Source: Neoceratodus forsteri (taxonomy: Eukaryota; Chordata; Ceratodontiformes; Ceratodontidae). From it: a DNA stretch of 64,000 nucleotides. Position numbers and translations under genes: made by a program. The notes beneath the pieces were generated by a model that was given only the letters and a program-made list of their open reading frames with translations, searched no databases and had not been told where the DNA came from. Positions 34,937 to 45,216 of this stretch are shown here, in pieces; positions within the stretch are counted from its first letter, which is position 1, and each line of letters begins with the position of its first letter. The DNA lies in the NCBI GenBank assembly GCA_016271365.2, contig CM057456.1, forward strand, positions 167,417,501 through 167,481,500. Direction: 5' to 3'.

Positions 34937-35210
34937 TTGTTACAACAACAAAGTCACCACAGTGACACAACCAGTTCAACAGGAACCAGGCATCTGACAA
35001 TATTGGATGATCCTCTGGTGTACTGGAATGAGAAGGTGAATGAATGGCCAATGCTGACTACAATAGCACTGAAGTACCTGACCTGTCCACCCTCCAGTGT
35101 AAGTGTGGAGAGGATATTTAGTTCTGTGGTGGCCATAGTGCATGACTGTTCGTGACCGTCATACTAACTTATCACCTACAAATGTCAGTATGTCACAATA
35201 GCGGCAGCAA
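34937..35210 (+). pseudogene. hAT transposase C-terminal dimerisation-domain relic
   Basis: The plus strand encodes DPLVYWNEKVNEWPMLTTIA followed by LKYLTCPPSSVSVERIFSS. The pattern D-P-L-x-Y-W...FP.L...A.KYL..P..S...ER.FS is the hAT dimerisation domain at the C-terminus of hAT transposases. After VVAIVHD a one-base shift near 35,145 gives VRDRHTNLSPTNVSM, the usual end (R..LSP.NV..L). The upstream catalytic domain is not recognisable, so only the tail of a transposase gene survives. No termini were found. Confidence 0.75.
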
Positions 35211-36587
35211 CAGGTGTCACCAGGCAATGCTCTCACTTGGGACAGAGTGACATATTTCTGGCCTTAGTCTCTTCATCGGAACTTTTCATGAAATTAAAAC
35301 AGTGGGACATTCACAAGATAGGATATTTGGGGGGGTCATGGCAGGTGATTTAATAGTATTGTGTTTGTTGTTGTGTGTATTTATACTACAAAAATGTAAC
35401 ACACTAAACAGTAATCAAAAAGTAATATAGCATGAAAATAAAGCAGCCGTGCAAGAAAACAGTTACCATTTTGACCTATACTTTTTTATTATATGTTACA
35501 TGGGCCTTTATCTAATAGATTGAGTATACAAAGGAACAATACCCTTCTTTCCACTAAAGTATACTGTACTCCTTGTTTTCAGATCTGAAGTAATAATTGC
35601 AGTGCTCATTTTACTCTGCTGCCGTGCATGTGAACCCTGTTTTCATCAGTCTTCTCACATGCTTTGGGGCAGACATCAACTACTTGAAATAATTTGTGTT
35701 GTGTCTAAAATTAAGTTGCATCCAGCAGACAGTGCTCCATGACCTTATGGAACAGTAGCTTTTAAAAAACAACTGGGGATACTGTTGAAAACAAGGTCAC
35801 AGTAACATTAAAATGAGCACCACTTTTATTATTTCTGATGTAAAAAAGCAATGGAGAAATGCAGAATAAAATAAATGGTGTAAAGAAAGGTATCGTACAA
35901 TAAGTAGATGGGGCAAATTGAAACTATAATACAAAACTATAGGTGTTAATTGTCAGAGGATTATTGCACTGCTACTTTAATCAAATGTAAGGAAAAAAGT
36001 CATAATTCTAATCTAGATCACACCTGTCATAAATCTATCACACCATCATTATGCTTTCCGCAATAGAAAAACACTTTCTCAGAGTTCTTACTTACTTTCT
36101 TTTATTTTTTAAATGTCTTAGGGTCTGCACAATGGTAGATGCTGCGCACCTTCATTACAGGTAAAACTGTGTTGTCTCACTGCCTGCTGGAACAAAAGTG
36201 TATTGGAGAGTGCATTTAGGCACAACAGTTTAAAATGAAATGAAATGAAAGCACACAGTGTCTGCAAAGTTGGCAACCACATGATTTACTAAATAAAATA
36301 AGTTGTAAGAAAAAAAATCCTATTGTGGAAAGCCTAATGGGTGGGTGGGTTGGGGCATTTGAGGAGGTGGAGATTTTGCATTATGAGCATCAAGAAATAC
36401 AGGATTAACAAAATTGACATTAGAAAGAAAACATTAATTGAACATAAATTACATACTTAGTCTGTATAAAAAAAATATTGATTAAGAAATAAAGGAAACA
36501 CAGAGGACAAGTTTTTTGGGGTAGCTTTGGTTAAATAATCATTTTTTACTGGGCCTGTGGGGGCTGGGTCTGACCACCAGTAAGTGC
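35211..36587. other. Unassigned AT-rich DNA
   Basis: About 1.4 kb with no domain, tandem repeat or inverted repeat that I can support. Confidence 0.4.
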
Positions 36588-37020
36588 TCATAACATGCTT
36601 ATTATTTTAGCATTCTGACCATCTGTATGGTTCAGCTGCTGGCATGCACCCTCCACAACATTCCATATGGCTTCCACTGCACTGCATAACACAGCCAGGT
36701 CAGCCTGTATGGAAGGCATTTGGGATGGGTTGCACTTGCTGGCAACTGCGGGAGCCACCATTGGTTCTGCTGTCCTGTCCATTTGTCATCGATGCCATGC
36801 AGGCAGATGCATTCCCTCTTCAACATCTTCAGCTCCAGGAGTAGCTGGTTGCTCCTGCAGCTTCGCATCCTACTTGGCATGGTGGTGCAGTAAAAGGTGG
36901 GTTCTTTGCCCACCTGTGCCCAAGTGGCTGCTCTTACGACCACGACATACAAGCACTTCACATAATTTGCATTTAACCACTGTCAGGTTGCCGGGGAGGG
37001 AGATGAAAAATTCCTAAATG
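36588..37020 (-). pseudogene. Unrecognised minus-strand ORF fragments next to the CAG array
   Basis: Minus-strand frames read ADLAVLCSAVEAIWNVVEGA (36,588-36,782) and KCLYVVVVRAATWAQVGKE (up to 36,961). The first is a plausible amphipathic helix, like those ending the Myb-like accessory proteins of PIF/Harbinger elements. With the Gln-rich stretch just upstream on the same strand, an accessory-protein relic is possible. No diagnostic Trp pattern of a Myb/SANT domain can be shown, so I leave the function open. Confidence 0.25.
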
Positions 37021-37116
37021 GGTGAGCTGTGGGGAGGACCAGGCACAGGCAGTGGGGGGCACCAGCTACGGTCGCCTGCTGTTGTGCACTTGGTGGAGGG
37101 GCAACAAGCCACTGCT

Positions 37117-38052
37117 TCTGCTATGGTTCCTACTGCTGCTGCTGTGGTTCCTGCTGCTGCTGTTGAGGTTCCTGCTGCTGCTGTGGTTCCTGCTGCTGCT
37201 GTTGAAGTTCCTTCTGCTGCTGATGATGATGTTCCAGCGGCTGCTGCTGAGGTTCCTGCTGCTGCTGCTGCTGTGGTTCCTGCTGCTGCTGCTGAGGTTC
37301 CTGCTGCTGCTGTTGAGGTTCCTTCTGCTGCTGATGATGATGTTCCAGCGGTTGCTGCTGAGGTTCCTGCTGCTGCTGTGGTTCCTACTGCTGCTGCTGT
37401 TGTGGTCCTACTGCTGCTGCTGTGGTTCCTGCTGCTGTTGAGGTTCCTGCTGCTGCTGTGGTTCCTGCTGCTGCTGTTGAGGTTCCTGCTGCTGCTGATG
37501 ATGATGTTCCAGTGGATGCTGCTGAGGTTCCTGCTGCTGCTGCTGCTGTGGTTCCTGCTGCTGCTGCTGAGGTTCCTGCTGCTGCTGTTGAGGTTCCTGC
37601 TGCTGCTGCTGATGATGTTCCAGTGGCTGCTGCTGAGGTTCCTGCTGCTGCTGTGGTTCCTGCTGCTGCTGCTATTGTGGTCCTACTGCTGCTGCTGTGG
37701 TTCCTGCTGCTGCTGCTGCTGCTGAGGTTCCTGCTGCTGCTGTGGTTCCTGCTGCTGCTACTGAGGTTCCTGCTGCTGCTGCTGAGATTCCTACTGCTGC
37801 TTCTGTGGTTCCTAATGCTGCTGCTGAGGTTCCTACTGCTGCTGCTGCTGTGGTTCCTACTGCTGCTGCTGCTACTGTGGTTTCTGCTGCTGTTGCTGCC
37901 GCTGCTGAGATTCCTACTACTGTTGCTGCTGCTGAGGTTCCTGCTGCTGCCGTGGTTCCTGCTCCTGCTGCTGAGGTTCCTGCTGCTGCTGCTGTAGTTC
38001 CTACTGCTGCTGCTGTGGTTCGTGCTGCTGCAACTGATGTTCTGGCTGCTGC
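37117..38052. repeat. CTG/CAG-derived array of about 930 bp with higher-order structure
   Basis: Runs of three to six CTG are separated by TGGTTC or AGGTTC. Minus-strand frames give Gln-Gln-Gln-Glu-Pro, Ala-Ala-Gly-Thr or Ser-Ser-Arg-Asn repeats; plus-strand frames give Leu-rich or Val-Pro-Ala repeats. The landmark gatgatgatgttccag starts at 37222, 37333 and 37498, and as a shortened form at 37611. The steps of 111, 165 and 113 bases imply a 277-base two-part unit. The minus Gln frame follows an acidic segment LVATSDEDSKQQPEHQ (about 38,050-38,085) but has TAG stops. I treat it as a repeat, with a Gln-rich protein origin possible. Confidence 0.8.
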
Positions 38053-38085
38053 TTAGAGTCCTCATCACTGGTAGCCACTAGTGAT

Positions 38086-39339
38086 GCAGGGCTGGCAGTG
38101 GCTGCAACACTGACCACCAAAGCTGCTGCTGCTTCGGGCACCACACTGCCACTTGCAACATTGCGCTGTGACTGTGAAGGAGCAGTCGAGGTAAAAACAG
38201 TACCTCAGTTGAGGCAAAATGGTTGCCCCAGCTTGCTACGCATTTGGGGCTCCCGCTGACCATGATTGTTGCCACCTCCCGCCATATTAGCAAAAATTAA
38301 ACGTCAATCAAAACTAAAACAAAATATTACTAGTGAAAGTACTAGCACTCAAACTACAGTAACTAAAACTAAGTAACTAAACTACTTTTTAAAACTAAAG
38401 TAAGGTTTCAAATCAACTCAAAGTGGCTGCAAAACTTAAACAAAAGAATCCAAAAACTTTAAAGCACAAAAATTACTAAATAGATTGAGTTAGTTAGCTA
38501 CTGGAGCAAAAACGCACACAGTGAACACACGCACTGACTATCCAGATCCTTCTCCAAGAGGAAGTGAAACTAGTTCACTGACTTTTAGACAGTCAAACAT
38601 ATGATCTGTGGGCTGTTTCTTAAAAACTTTGCCTTCTCAAACTGTAACTAGAATGTTAACTCAAAGTGCACAATGCAAAGTTCATTAAAGGTGAATTTCG
38701 ACCTTTTAATGGGAAATTTGTGTAGTGCTACATGAATTCGAAGTTGGGCACTTTGAGTTAACTTCACAGGCATAGTAAAACTTTGCTGCATCTCTAGGTT
38801 ACGGTCATCACCCATGGTGTGCATGGTCCCAGGTTCGGGACTGCATGCCAGCATGTAGTATTTTGTTTTGTGGTGTTGCCGGGCTCTTTTTTTTTTTTTT
38901 TTTTTACATAGCTCCCATTCCCCTCAGGTTGTTCTCCCATGCATGAGTTATCCCGCAACAGTCACCCCCTCTCGTGTTTTCTTCCCTCCCCCAGTGTCCA
39001 CCCACCCTGGAGTTGAAAATTCTTATTTTGGGGGGTGCAGGTCATTTTTTTTTTTTGGACTGTTGCCGATGTTGTATTTGGCATAGTGCTGATCACCGCT
39101 TTTGTTTTCAGTGATTAGCACTCGCTCATGTGTCAGTCGCTATTGAATCTTCGCTGTTATGACATGGAACCATCTGTTTCTGATTTTTGAGATCTTTGAC
39201 TAATTTTTCAGTCTCTCTACATTCGGTGATTTCTGTAATGTCTATAGTTTCCTGTATTGTTTCTGTGTTCTTATTAGTATAATTTAGTTCAATTGCCTAA
39301 TTACAGACCCCTCCTTCCTGATTGTTAGGTACATGAACT
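38086..39339. other. Unassigned; T-runs
   Basis: Minus-strand sequence at 38,050-38,180 reads as an Ala/Val-rich stretch leading into the Gln array. Beyond it are AC/AT-rich DNA to 38,800 and T-runs at 38,888-38,905 and 39,043-39,055. No gene is supported. Confidence 0.35.
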
Positions 39340-39580
39340 TTTCTTTTCAGCTCTCAAGACTCATTTATTTAGTTTAGCTTTCCCTGACAGTGCCAGCTGA
39401 TAGAATTGATTATTTAATGCCACTGCTGATTATTATTTTGATTGGGATGTATGATTTTATTCATTGATTTTATGAAATGTTTTGAAGATGTTATTTATTG
39501 TACATTTTTTATTTAATTTTTGTTCAGCGCCTTGATCTTGGTAAAGGTGTTTTATAAATAAAGTTATTATTATTATTAAT
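39340..39580 (+). mobile_element. L2-type LINE 3' end
   Basis: LKTHLFSLAFPDSAS (39,354-39,398) is the usual C-terminus of L2-type LINE proteins, which end in LKTHLF. It is followed by a 3' UTR ending in tttataaataaagttattattattattaat: an AATAAA at about 39,557 and an ATT-repeat tail typical of L2. 5'-truncated to about 240 bases. Confidence 0.7.
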
Positions 39581-40150
39581 CCATTATGTATTTGACAGAT
39601 CCAGACTATGAGCCCACCTCATGGCATGTGGTGTGGGTGATGGATGGCTTCTGGGTGAGAATAGATATGTAGCAAGTGTGGCACAGATGGGAGCACTACT
39701 GCAACACACTAACACATCTGTTCTGTACCCTCTGACCAGGTGACAGTGCATACCCTCTACATCCATACCTAATGATGCTGTTCCTGGCAGCAAATGGCAT
39801 GGATTAGGAGGCATACAATGAAGTGCACAGGAAGACCCATGCTGTTATTGAGCAGACCATCAGGGTGCTGAATATGAGTTTCTGTTGCCTAGATTACGCC
39901 GGAGGCACAATGATGCTGACCCCGGCAAGGCTTGCAGAGTGATCACTACATTCACCATGCTGCATAACATGGCCATGCACGAAGGGCTACCCATGCCACA
40001 ATGTCAGGATGATGACCCATGGGGCAGGGAGAAGGGGAGGACCAGAAGCACTGTGGACTCAAAACACTGTCTAACCATGTGGCACACCATGCTCTTGTGC
40101 GTGGTGCATTCAGGAGATAAAGGGTACACCATAATGGCACAGTGATAAGT
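39581..40150 (+). pseudogene. PIF/Harbinger transposase C-terminal relic
   Basis: GDSAYPLHPYLMMLFLA at 39,739-39,789 matches the second catalytic Asp block of Harbinger transposases (GDSGYPL.PWL). After an in-frame TAG, EAYNEVHRKTHAVIEQTIRV carries the (N.AH..TR..VE) block with the catalytic Glu. A frameshift follows, then DPGKACRVITTFTMLHNMAM and HEGLPMP match the C-terminal KAC.II....LHN segment. Two of the three DDE residues are present. Stops at 39,808 and the shift near 39,885 make it a relic. Such enzymes cut at TWA targets with a Myb-like partner. Confidence 0.75.
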
Positions 40151-40429
40151 CCAGTACATCCTTAGTGCTCATGTGAGGGGGGCTGTGTGTCCATTCCTGT
40201 GGCTATGCTGCATTATTATCCACATCCTTGAGTAGAGTAGTTGTGGGGGGGTAGCTGTTGTCATGTGCATGCTACTTAGACTGTGCAAAGGGGTGGACTG
40301 CCCAGGGTAGTATTGTGGTACAGGAGGCCCACCTGATGTTTTGCCACCGGGGCCGCCATGGGCACTCACTAGGGGATGGGGCAGGGTGACACACTCATAC
40401 TCAGTAGTCCACATCAGAATGATGCACTA
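40151..40429. other. No feature recognised
   Basis: About 280 bases of G-rich DNA. It could be the end of the Harbinger relic, but no inverted terminus is visible. Confidence 0.35.
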
Positions 40430-41215
40430 GACATTTTTTTGAAACCATGATGCCTCTGGTCTTGAAACCCACTAGATTCAAGATATTCTATAATCCTTTC
40501 CTTCAGCATTGTTTCCATTAACTTTCCCATCACTGATGTCATGCTGACCAGCCTATAAATGACAGCCTCCTCCCTGCTACCACTTTAGTGTAATGGGAAT
40601 ACATCCACCCTGCTCGAGTCTCAAGAACCACCCATTTCCAGTGAGCTGTTAAATAGAACTGTTAGAGGTGCAGCCAGCATTTTCCTGAGCTCCCTCAACA
40701 CCCTTGAATGCACCCATTTGGCCCCATTGCTTTGTCCACCTTCAAATTAGTAAGTCTCTTAAGAACTATCACTTCCAAAAAAGGATTAGTGTCAGGCTCC
40801 TTCCCTTCAAAGCTTTTGTTACTTTTTGGTGGCCCCATCCCTTTTCCTTCCCCTGTGAACACTGAACAAAAGTGTTGAGGATATCTGCCTTTTCCTGGTC
40901 CCCCTCTGCACAGTCCCCACTTCTCTTTTCTCTTTTTAACCTTACAGTCCCACCCCTGTTCTTCCTCTTTTCACCTACCATTTTGTTACCTCCTGGGCTA
41001 TTCTCTCTTCAGTTTGCACCTTTGCACTCTTTACTGCTCTCCTGCTTCCCACTTTGCCCAGATACCTATCCTCCTACCCCTGCATCTCCTTATACTTTTT
41101 GAATGCTACCCTTTTAGCCTTTACCTTTTCAGCCACCTCTTTTGAAAATCATAGTAGTCTCTTTTTCCTCTTGTTTTTGCTCCCTTTGTTAATTAATTCT
41201 CTCTTTTAGAACTGA
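40430..41215 (-). mobile_element. CR1 LINE fragment, linker to RT N-terminus
   Basis: The minus strand shows GEKRKNRGGTVRLKREKRSG, ADILN, CSVFTGEGKGMG and KVDKAMGPNG (active copies: DKAMGPDGIHP). A decayed fingers region with stops follows, down to 40,440. Neither the palm nor the catalytic box is included. It lies just outside the left LTR of the Gypsy element. Confidence 0.7.
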
Positions 41216-41447
41216 GCACCAGTTCTATATGTTTTTTCTGTTAATATCTATAAACCATTCTCCTCAGGGACAGCATAACATTTCACTTGCTTTGTGTTTG
41301 CAGTGTCTAGGTGAAGGCCTAATTGTGGCAGTACCATTTAAAATATATGACTCTTGGCCCATTTTGAAAGCCACAAAACTATGGAAGGGACACTGCCACA
41401 CTCTCCCCACCCCTGATTCTCCAAATCACTTTTTTTTATGCCCGTTA
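41216..41447. other. No feature recognised
   Basis: Short flanking DNA between a CR1 fragment and the left LTR. I could not find a matching target duplication at the far end of the Gypsy element. Confidence 0.4.
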
Positions 41448-41960
41448 TGAGTGGGAGATCCTGCCACTCTTGAGGATCAACCTTTTCTTAAATATGTTGC
41501 AACATTACTTCTATTTCGTAGCCTAATCTATCCTTTACAATTTCTAGTCCATAAGGTTGGCCACCTATGGGCATCCCCCTCCCCTTTTTATGTTGGCGCT
41601 CTTGCACAGCCAACATCTTAGGACATCTTAGGACAGTGCAGCTTTGGAAGCACGGTCGCTGTTGGGCGAATGCAGAGCACGCACCAGTAGGTGCGTCCTG
41701 CATTCCCCAATCAGCCAGCAGCAGGGGCCAACACCCTGTCTGGCTAATGAGGCAATGAGATCAATGAAAAGGTCTGCTTCAATGAGAGCGAAGCTCTCAT
41801 GCAGCGTGACCACAGCACACCTCTCCCTAGGTGCAGGCAACATGGCGGCAGTGACTGCCGCTGTTGCATGCAAACTCCCCTTCCTTTATTGTGCGCCGAC
41901 AGGGGTGCCGATGGGGGTGCCTAATCTGCACTGGCATCATGTGTAACAACCCCCCTTATT

Positions 41961-42258
41961 TTGATTGCAGAGGGGTGCCCACCCTCAGCATTATGCAATC
42001 AACAGTTTCTCTTGCCTAAAAGGGGTTTCCCAATCCCCGCCTCGGCATGTATCTCTCCTTTCCTTGAACGTTGCTGATGGAGGAGCCCACTCCCATCAGC
42101 ATAATGCCCTCCCATTCCATTTTATAGCCGAGGTGCCCAATCCCCTCGCCCTGCAGCTCCCCTTTCCTTGTTTGCCGATGGGGTGCCCAATCCCCATCGG
42201 CCAATGCATCCACCCACCCCACACACAGGTGGCATGCTGAGAGCCCACCCCAGCATGC
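41961..42258. repeat. Row of stem-loops with conserved loop and differing stems
   Basis: Six folds lie about 47-57 bases apart. Arms: ttgattgca/tgcaatcaa with inner gaggg/ccctc (41,962-41,999); gggg/cccc (42,022-42,038); gctgatgg/ccatcagc (42,073-42,100); ccgagg/cctcg (42,128-42,148); ccgatgggg/ccccatcgg (42,175-42,200); gcatgctg/cagcatgc (42,232-42,258). Each loop holds a gCCCA(a/c) core. Stem sequences differ while pairing is kept. Confidence 0.6.
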
Positions 42259-42589
42259 CAAAGCACCTGTTAAACAGAAAATGGTCCCCATGTTTTTGTT
42301 TTTTTCACCCTGTAAAGAAGGAAACGGTCCCTCGGAGATCTCCCGCCCTCCCACATCCCGCACCCACCCACTGTGCACCCTGCTCTCCCACACACCCTCA
42401 CCCCATACTTACTCTGAGTCCGCACGATGATCTTTGGTGGACCGGGAACACGCCTTGCACTCTTCAAAGCCGAATCGCTAACTGAGGAAATGCCGTAAGC
42501 TGTATAATGGAATGAATAGGGTTTTTTCAACTTTGCTGCATATCTCAGTCATTTTTGGAATTTTGGCACCAAATTTTCAACATGGGGTT

Positions 42590-43530
42590 TTGGGACCCTC
42601 TTCATGAATTCTATCACTGTCATGGCTTAATCAGCCTTGAAAGGTGATTTCACAGTCACTGCACAGAATCACCTTTCAGGACTGATTAACGAAATGACAG
42701 TGCCAGTGTTCATGAGGTGGCCTCTCAAAAAGTCTATGTTGCAAATTTGGTGGAAAAAAATCAAACAAATGACTGTTTTATGAGCGTGCGTTGCACAGTT
42801 GCTATGCAGGCTCGTAACTTCATGAATTCGCAATATTTTCATGCCAGATTTTCAAAATTGTCATTTTTGTATACGTCCTTGTGAACAGTACATCTGCCAT
42901 TTTCCACATTCTGCCCAAAATGTGTTTCCACGCTTCTGGCACACAATTGCGCGGTCGCTGTGAGAAATCAGTGTTTGGGCCAGATTATGAAAATGACAGT
43001 GACACAGTTCATGAACAGAGGTCCTAAAATGCCTATGTTGAAAATTTGGTAATGATACTCCATAAAATTACTGTGTTAGAAGCGCGCATTGGCAGATTGC
43101 ACGCATGCTCGTAACATCGTACATTTGTAATATTTTCACTCTGGAATTTCACCATTGTCATTTTTCAACACCTCTTGATGAACAGTGCAGCTGTCATTTC
43201 ACATATCCAGCCTAAAATGTGTTTTCACACTTCCGGCGCAGAATAGCGCAGTCGCTCTGCAAAATCACTTTTTGGGACAGTTTGAGGAAATAACAGTGAC
43301 ACTGTACATGAGCATTGGTGCTAAAATGCCTATGTTGAAAATTTGGTGCTGAACACCCATAAAATGACTGTGTTCCAAGCATGCATTGTACATTTCCCAT
43401 GCACCCTTGTAACTTTTCAAATTTGCAATATTTACATGCCACACACACAACACTGGCATTTTTTTACACCTCCTTATGAACTGTACAGCTGTCATTTTTC
43501 ACATCCTGTCCAAAATATTTTCCCGCACTG
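42590..43530. repeat. 297-bp tandem repeat, about three diverged copies
   Basis: The phrase gaacagtacatctgccat recurs as gaacagtgcagctgtcat and gaactgtacagctgtcat, starting at 42883, 43180 and 43478, a step of 297-298. A second landmark, aaaatgcctatgttgaaaatttggt, behaves the same way. The first unit contains a hairpin with about 50-base arms, 42,602-42,650 against 42,666-42,715. Confidence 0.75.
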
Positions 43531-44384
43531 CACTACCAATGCCAGCGCGACAACATTCGGCATTGACAAATGCTTGTTTACCTATGCTATAGTGTCCTCT
43601 TTAATTTTCTTTTTCCATCTCAGATCCTCGTACAGGGATGATGTAAAACAACAGTCTGTGTTCCTTGTTGTTGGATTTAGTATGCAATAGCACTATGTCT
43701 TAAAATACTTTGATGTATATGCCTTATGTGTATGGAACCTGTAAATGTTGAAAATACCATGGCACTAGGTGTTTTTGATAAAGGTAAAAGTTACTAGGTG
43801 ACTGTATTATAGAATTAAGTTACCAGTGTAAAGATATCAGAATACCCCCATTATGTTATTTAAATGCATGCAAATTGCAGATTATTTACAGCTTGGCACC
43901 ATGCATTCCTGCTTTAAGTTGAACCAGACTAAAATGTCATGGTGATTTGCATATTTATCCCATGATGCTTTGCATTATAGGGGTATGTATGGCATTGTGC
44001 TTCTTTGAAACTTGTCTTTATTGCCAATGCCCTTTGGGGTAACCATTGCTTCAGTGCTTCTGCACTCAGGTTCTTTATCTTTAACTTGTCTTGGGGTTTT
44101 CTTATTTTGAGCTCCCCATCACCCAAACACAGAAGACCAACATAGGGTATAGTTCAATTCCACAGGAACAATAGATCAGTAGATCAGTGGGTTAGTAGGT
44201 GCTGACTAAGTGCAGAGGAAGGACATGCATAGTCTGTTGCTGCAAACTGATGCATTGAAGAAGGGCTATGCCATTGCTTAAGGTCATCCTCTGTGTTTTA
44301 AATAAACATCACACAGAGATTGTGTGTTGAACTTGAAGTTCTGTGTCTGGTCCATCTGTCATCTCACAATCTCTCCATAGATTT

Positions 44385-44402
44385 TGGTGTCAAAAGTGGG
44401 AT
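44385..44402 (+). promoter_or_regulatory. Primer-binding site, tRNA-Leu type
   Basis: tggtgtcaaaagtgggat lies eight bases after the LTR. It is complementary to the 3' end of vertebrate tRNA-Leu (…CCCACTTCTGACACCA), except for one base. It would prime minus-strand DNA synthesis. Confidence 0.7.
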
Positions 44403-44539
44403 AACTTGCTGGAAATGTCTGGACTGTGCTTGGGGGATATTTTCCAGTGGATATTGCCCAGATATCCCAGGTGGATGATGCACCAGAAGTTGCCAGAGGT
44501 GAACCCAGAGAAGAAAGTCAGTGGAGTTCTGACGAGAAC

Positions 44540-45216
44540 CATGGCTGGCAGACTGGAAGAGAAGCTTCTGCCTGGACTGGACCTGTGAACTCAGAGAAAG
44601 ACCAAGCCTGAAGATGATGAAGAGATGCAAGAGGATGAGGAAGAAGCGAGGGAACTACTTCCTCCTGAAGACACGCCACCTGATAACGTAGGGGAGTTGT
44701 TGAAATGGCTCTGTATAAAACAGGGGCAGATGGAAAAAGAGAGAGAGATATTGAGTGGACAGATAGAGACATTGAGCAGAGAAGGCAAGATGCCAAATAG
44801 GTGGATACCATGAGGGTCTTCAAGCCATCGATGCAGGACAAACTGAAAGAACCAGTATTCCAAAAGACATTACACTGCCCAAACTATTAGACAGTAATGA
44901 CATTGAAACCTACCTCACAATGTTTGAGAGGATTGCTAGAACATGAGCATGGCCAAGGGAACAATTGGTTGTTCAACTGGCAAAACACCTAACAGGCAGT
45001 GCCCAGTTGGTTTATAACCACATGGACTCCTGAGAGGCAGAGGACTATGTCTGTATGAAGCAGGAGATCCTCAGGCTCAATGACATAAACACTGAATCTT
45101 ATCGCAGCAAAGTGGGGAGGTTTCTTAAAATGCAGTCACAGGATACCCCCCAAAGAGACTTATGCCTGTCTCAGTGAGCTCTGCTACAAATGATTGCAGC
45201 CAGATAATTGGAAAGG
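44540..45216 (+). pseudogene. Gypsy gag, N-terminal part with SCAN-like capsid segment
   Basis: An acidic segment (44,625-44,690) leads into a helical stretch LLKWLCIKQGQMEKEREILS, a likely coiled coil. After a frame change, PKLLDSNDIETYLTMFERIA (from 44,878) starts a capsid-like domain that continues with AKHLTGSAQLVYNHMD, EDYVCMKQEILRLNDINTES and, after a one-base shift near 45,157, ETYACLSELCYK-stop-LQPDNW. The order (D-x-E-x-Y-L...FER, LTG.A...Y, Y..+K..IL, then WL.P) is that of Gmr1-type Gag and of vertebrate SCAN domains. In-frame TGAs at 44,941 and 45,031 and the shift disable it. The domain is cut at about 45,212 by an insertion. Confidence 0.65.

Larger units (their letters stand above)
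41594..43570. mobile_element. Unclassified 2-kb insert in the 5' LTR
   Basis: Everything between the two halves of the LTR is absent from the right LTR. It has three parts: a G/C-rich segment (41,594-42,260) ending in a row of stem-loops, a C-rich stretch to 42,530, and a 297-base tandem repeat (about 42,590-43,530). The ends tgttggcgctc at the left and gcgcgacaaca (near 43,545) at the right are partly complementary, suggesting a DNA transposon. The flanks both show TTTA, but the exact junctions are unclear. There is no transposase. Confidence 0.5.
41448..44377 (+). repeat. 5' LTR of the Gypsy element, with a 2-kb insert
   Basis: 41,448-41,593 matches 56,055-56,200 (for example gaggatcaaccttttctta / gaggaccaaccttttctta), and 43,571-44,377 matches 56,205-57,629 outside its own insert. 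An AATAAA at about 44,297 is shared with the right LTR. The LTR ends at ctctcca (44,377), eight bases before the primer site. Bases between the two matching parts are foreign. Differences between the LTRs include a gap of about 20 bases near 43,635. Confidence 0.75.

Noticed and set aside
37018..38068. Long open frames (up to 235 codons) rich in Leu, Ala/Val or Ser/Asn
   Set aside because: All come from the CTG triplet array, are open in nearly every frame and show no domain.
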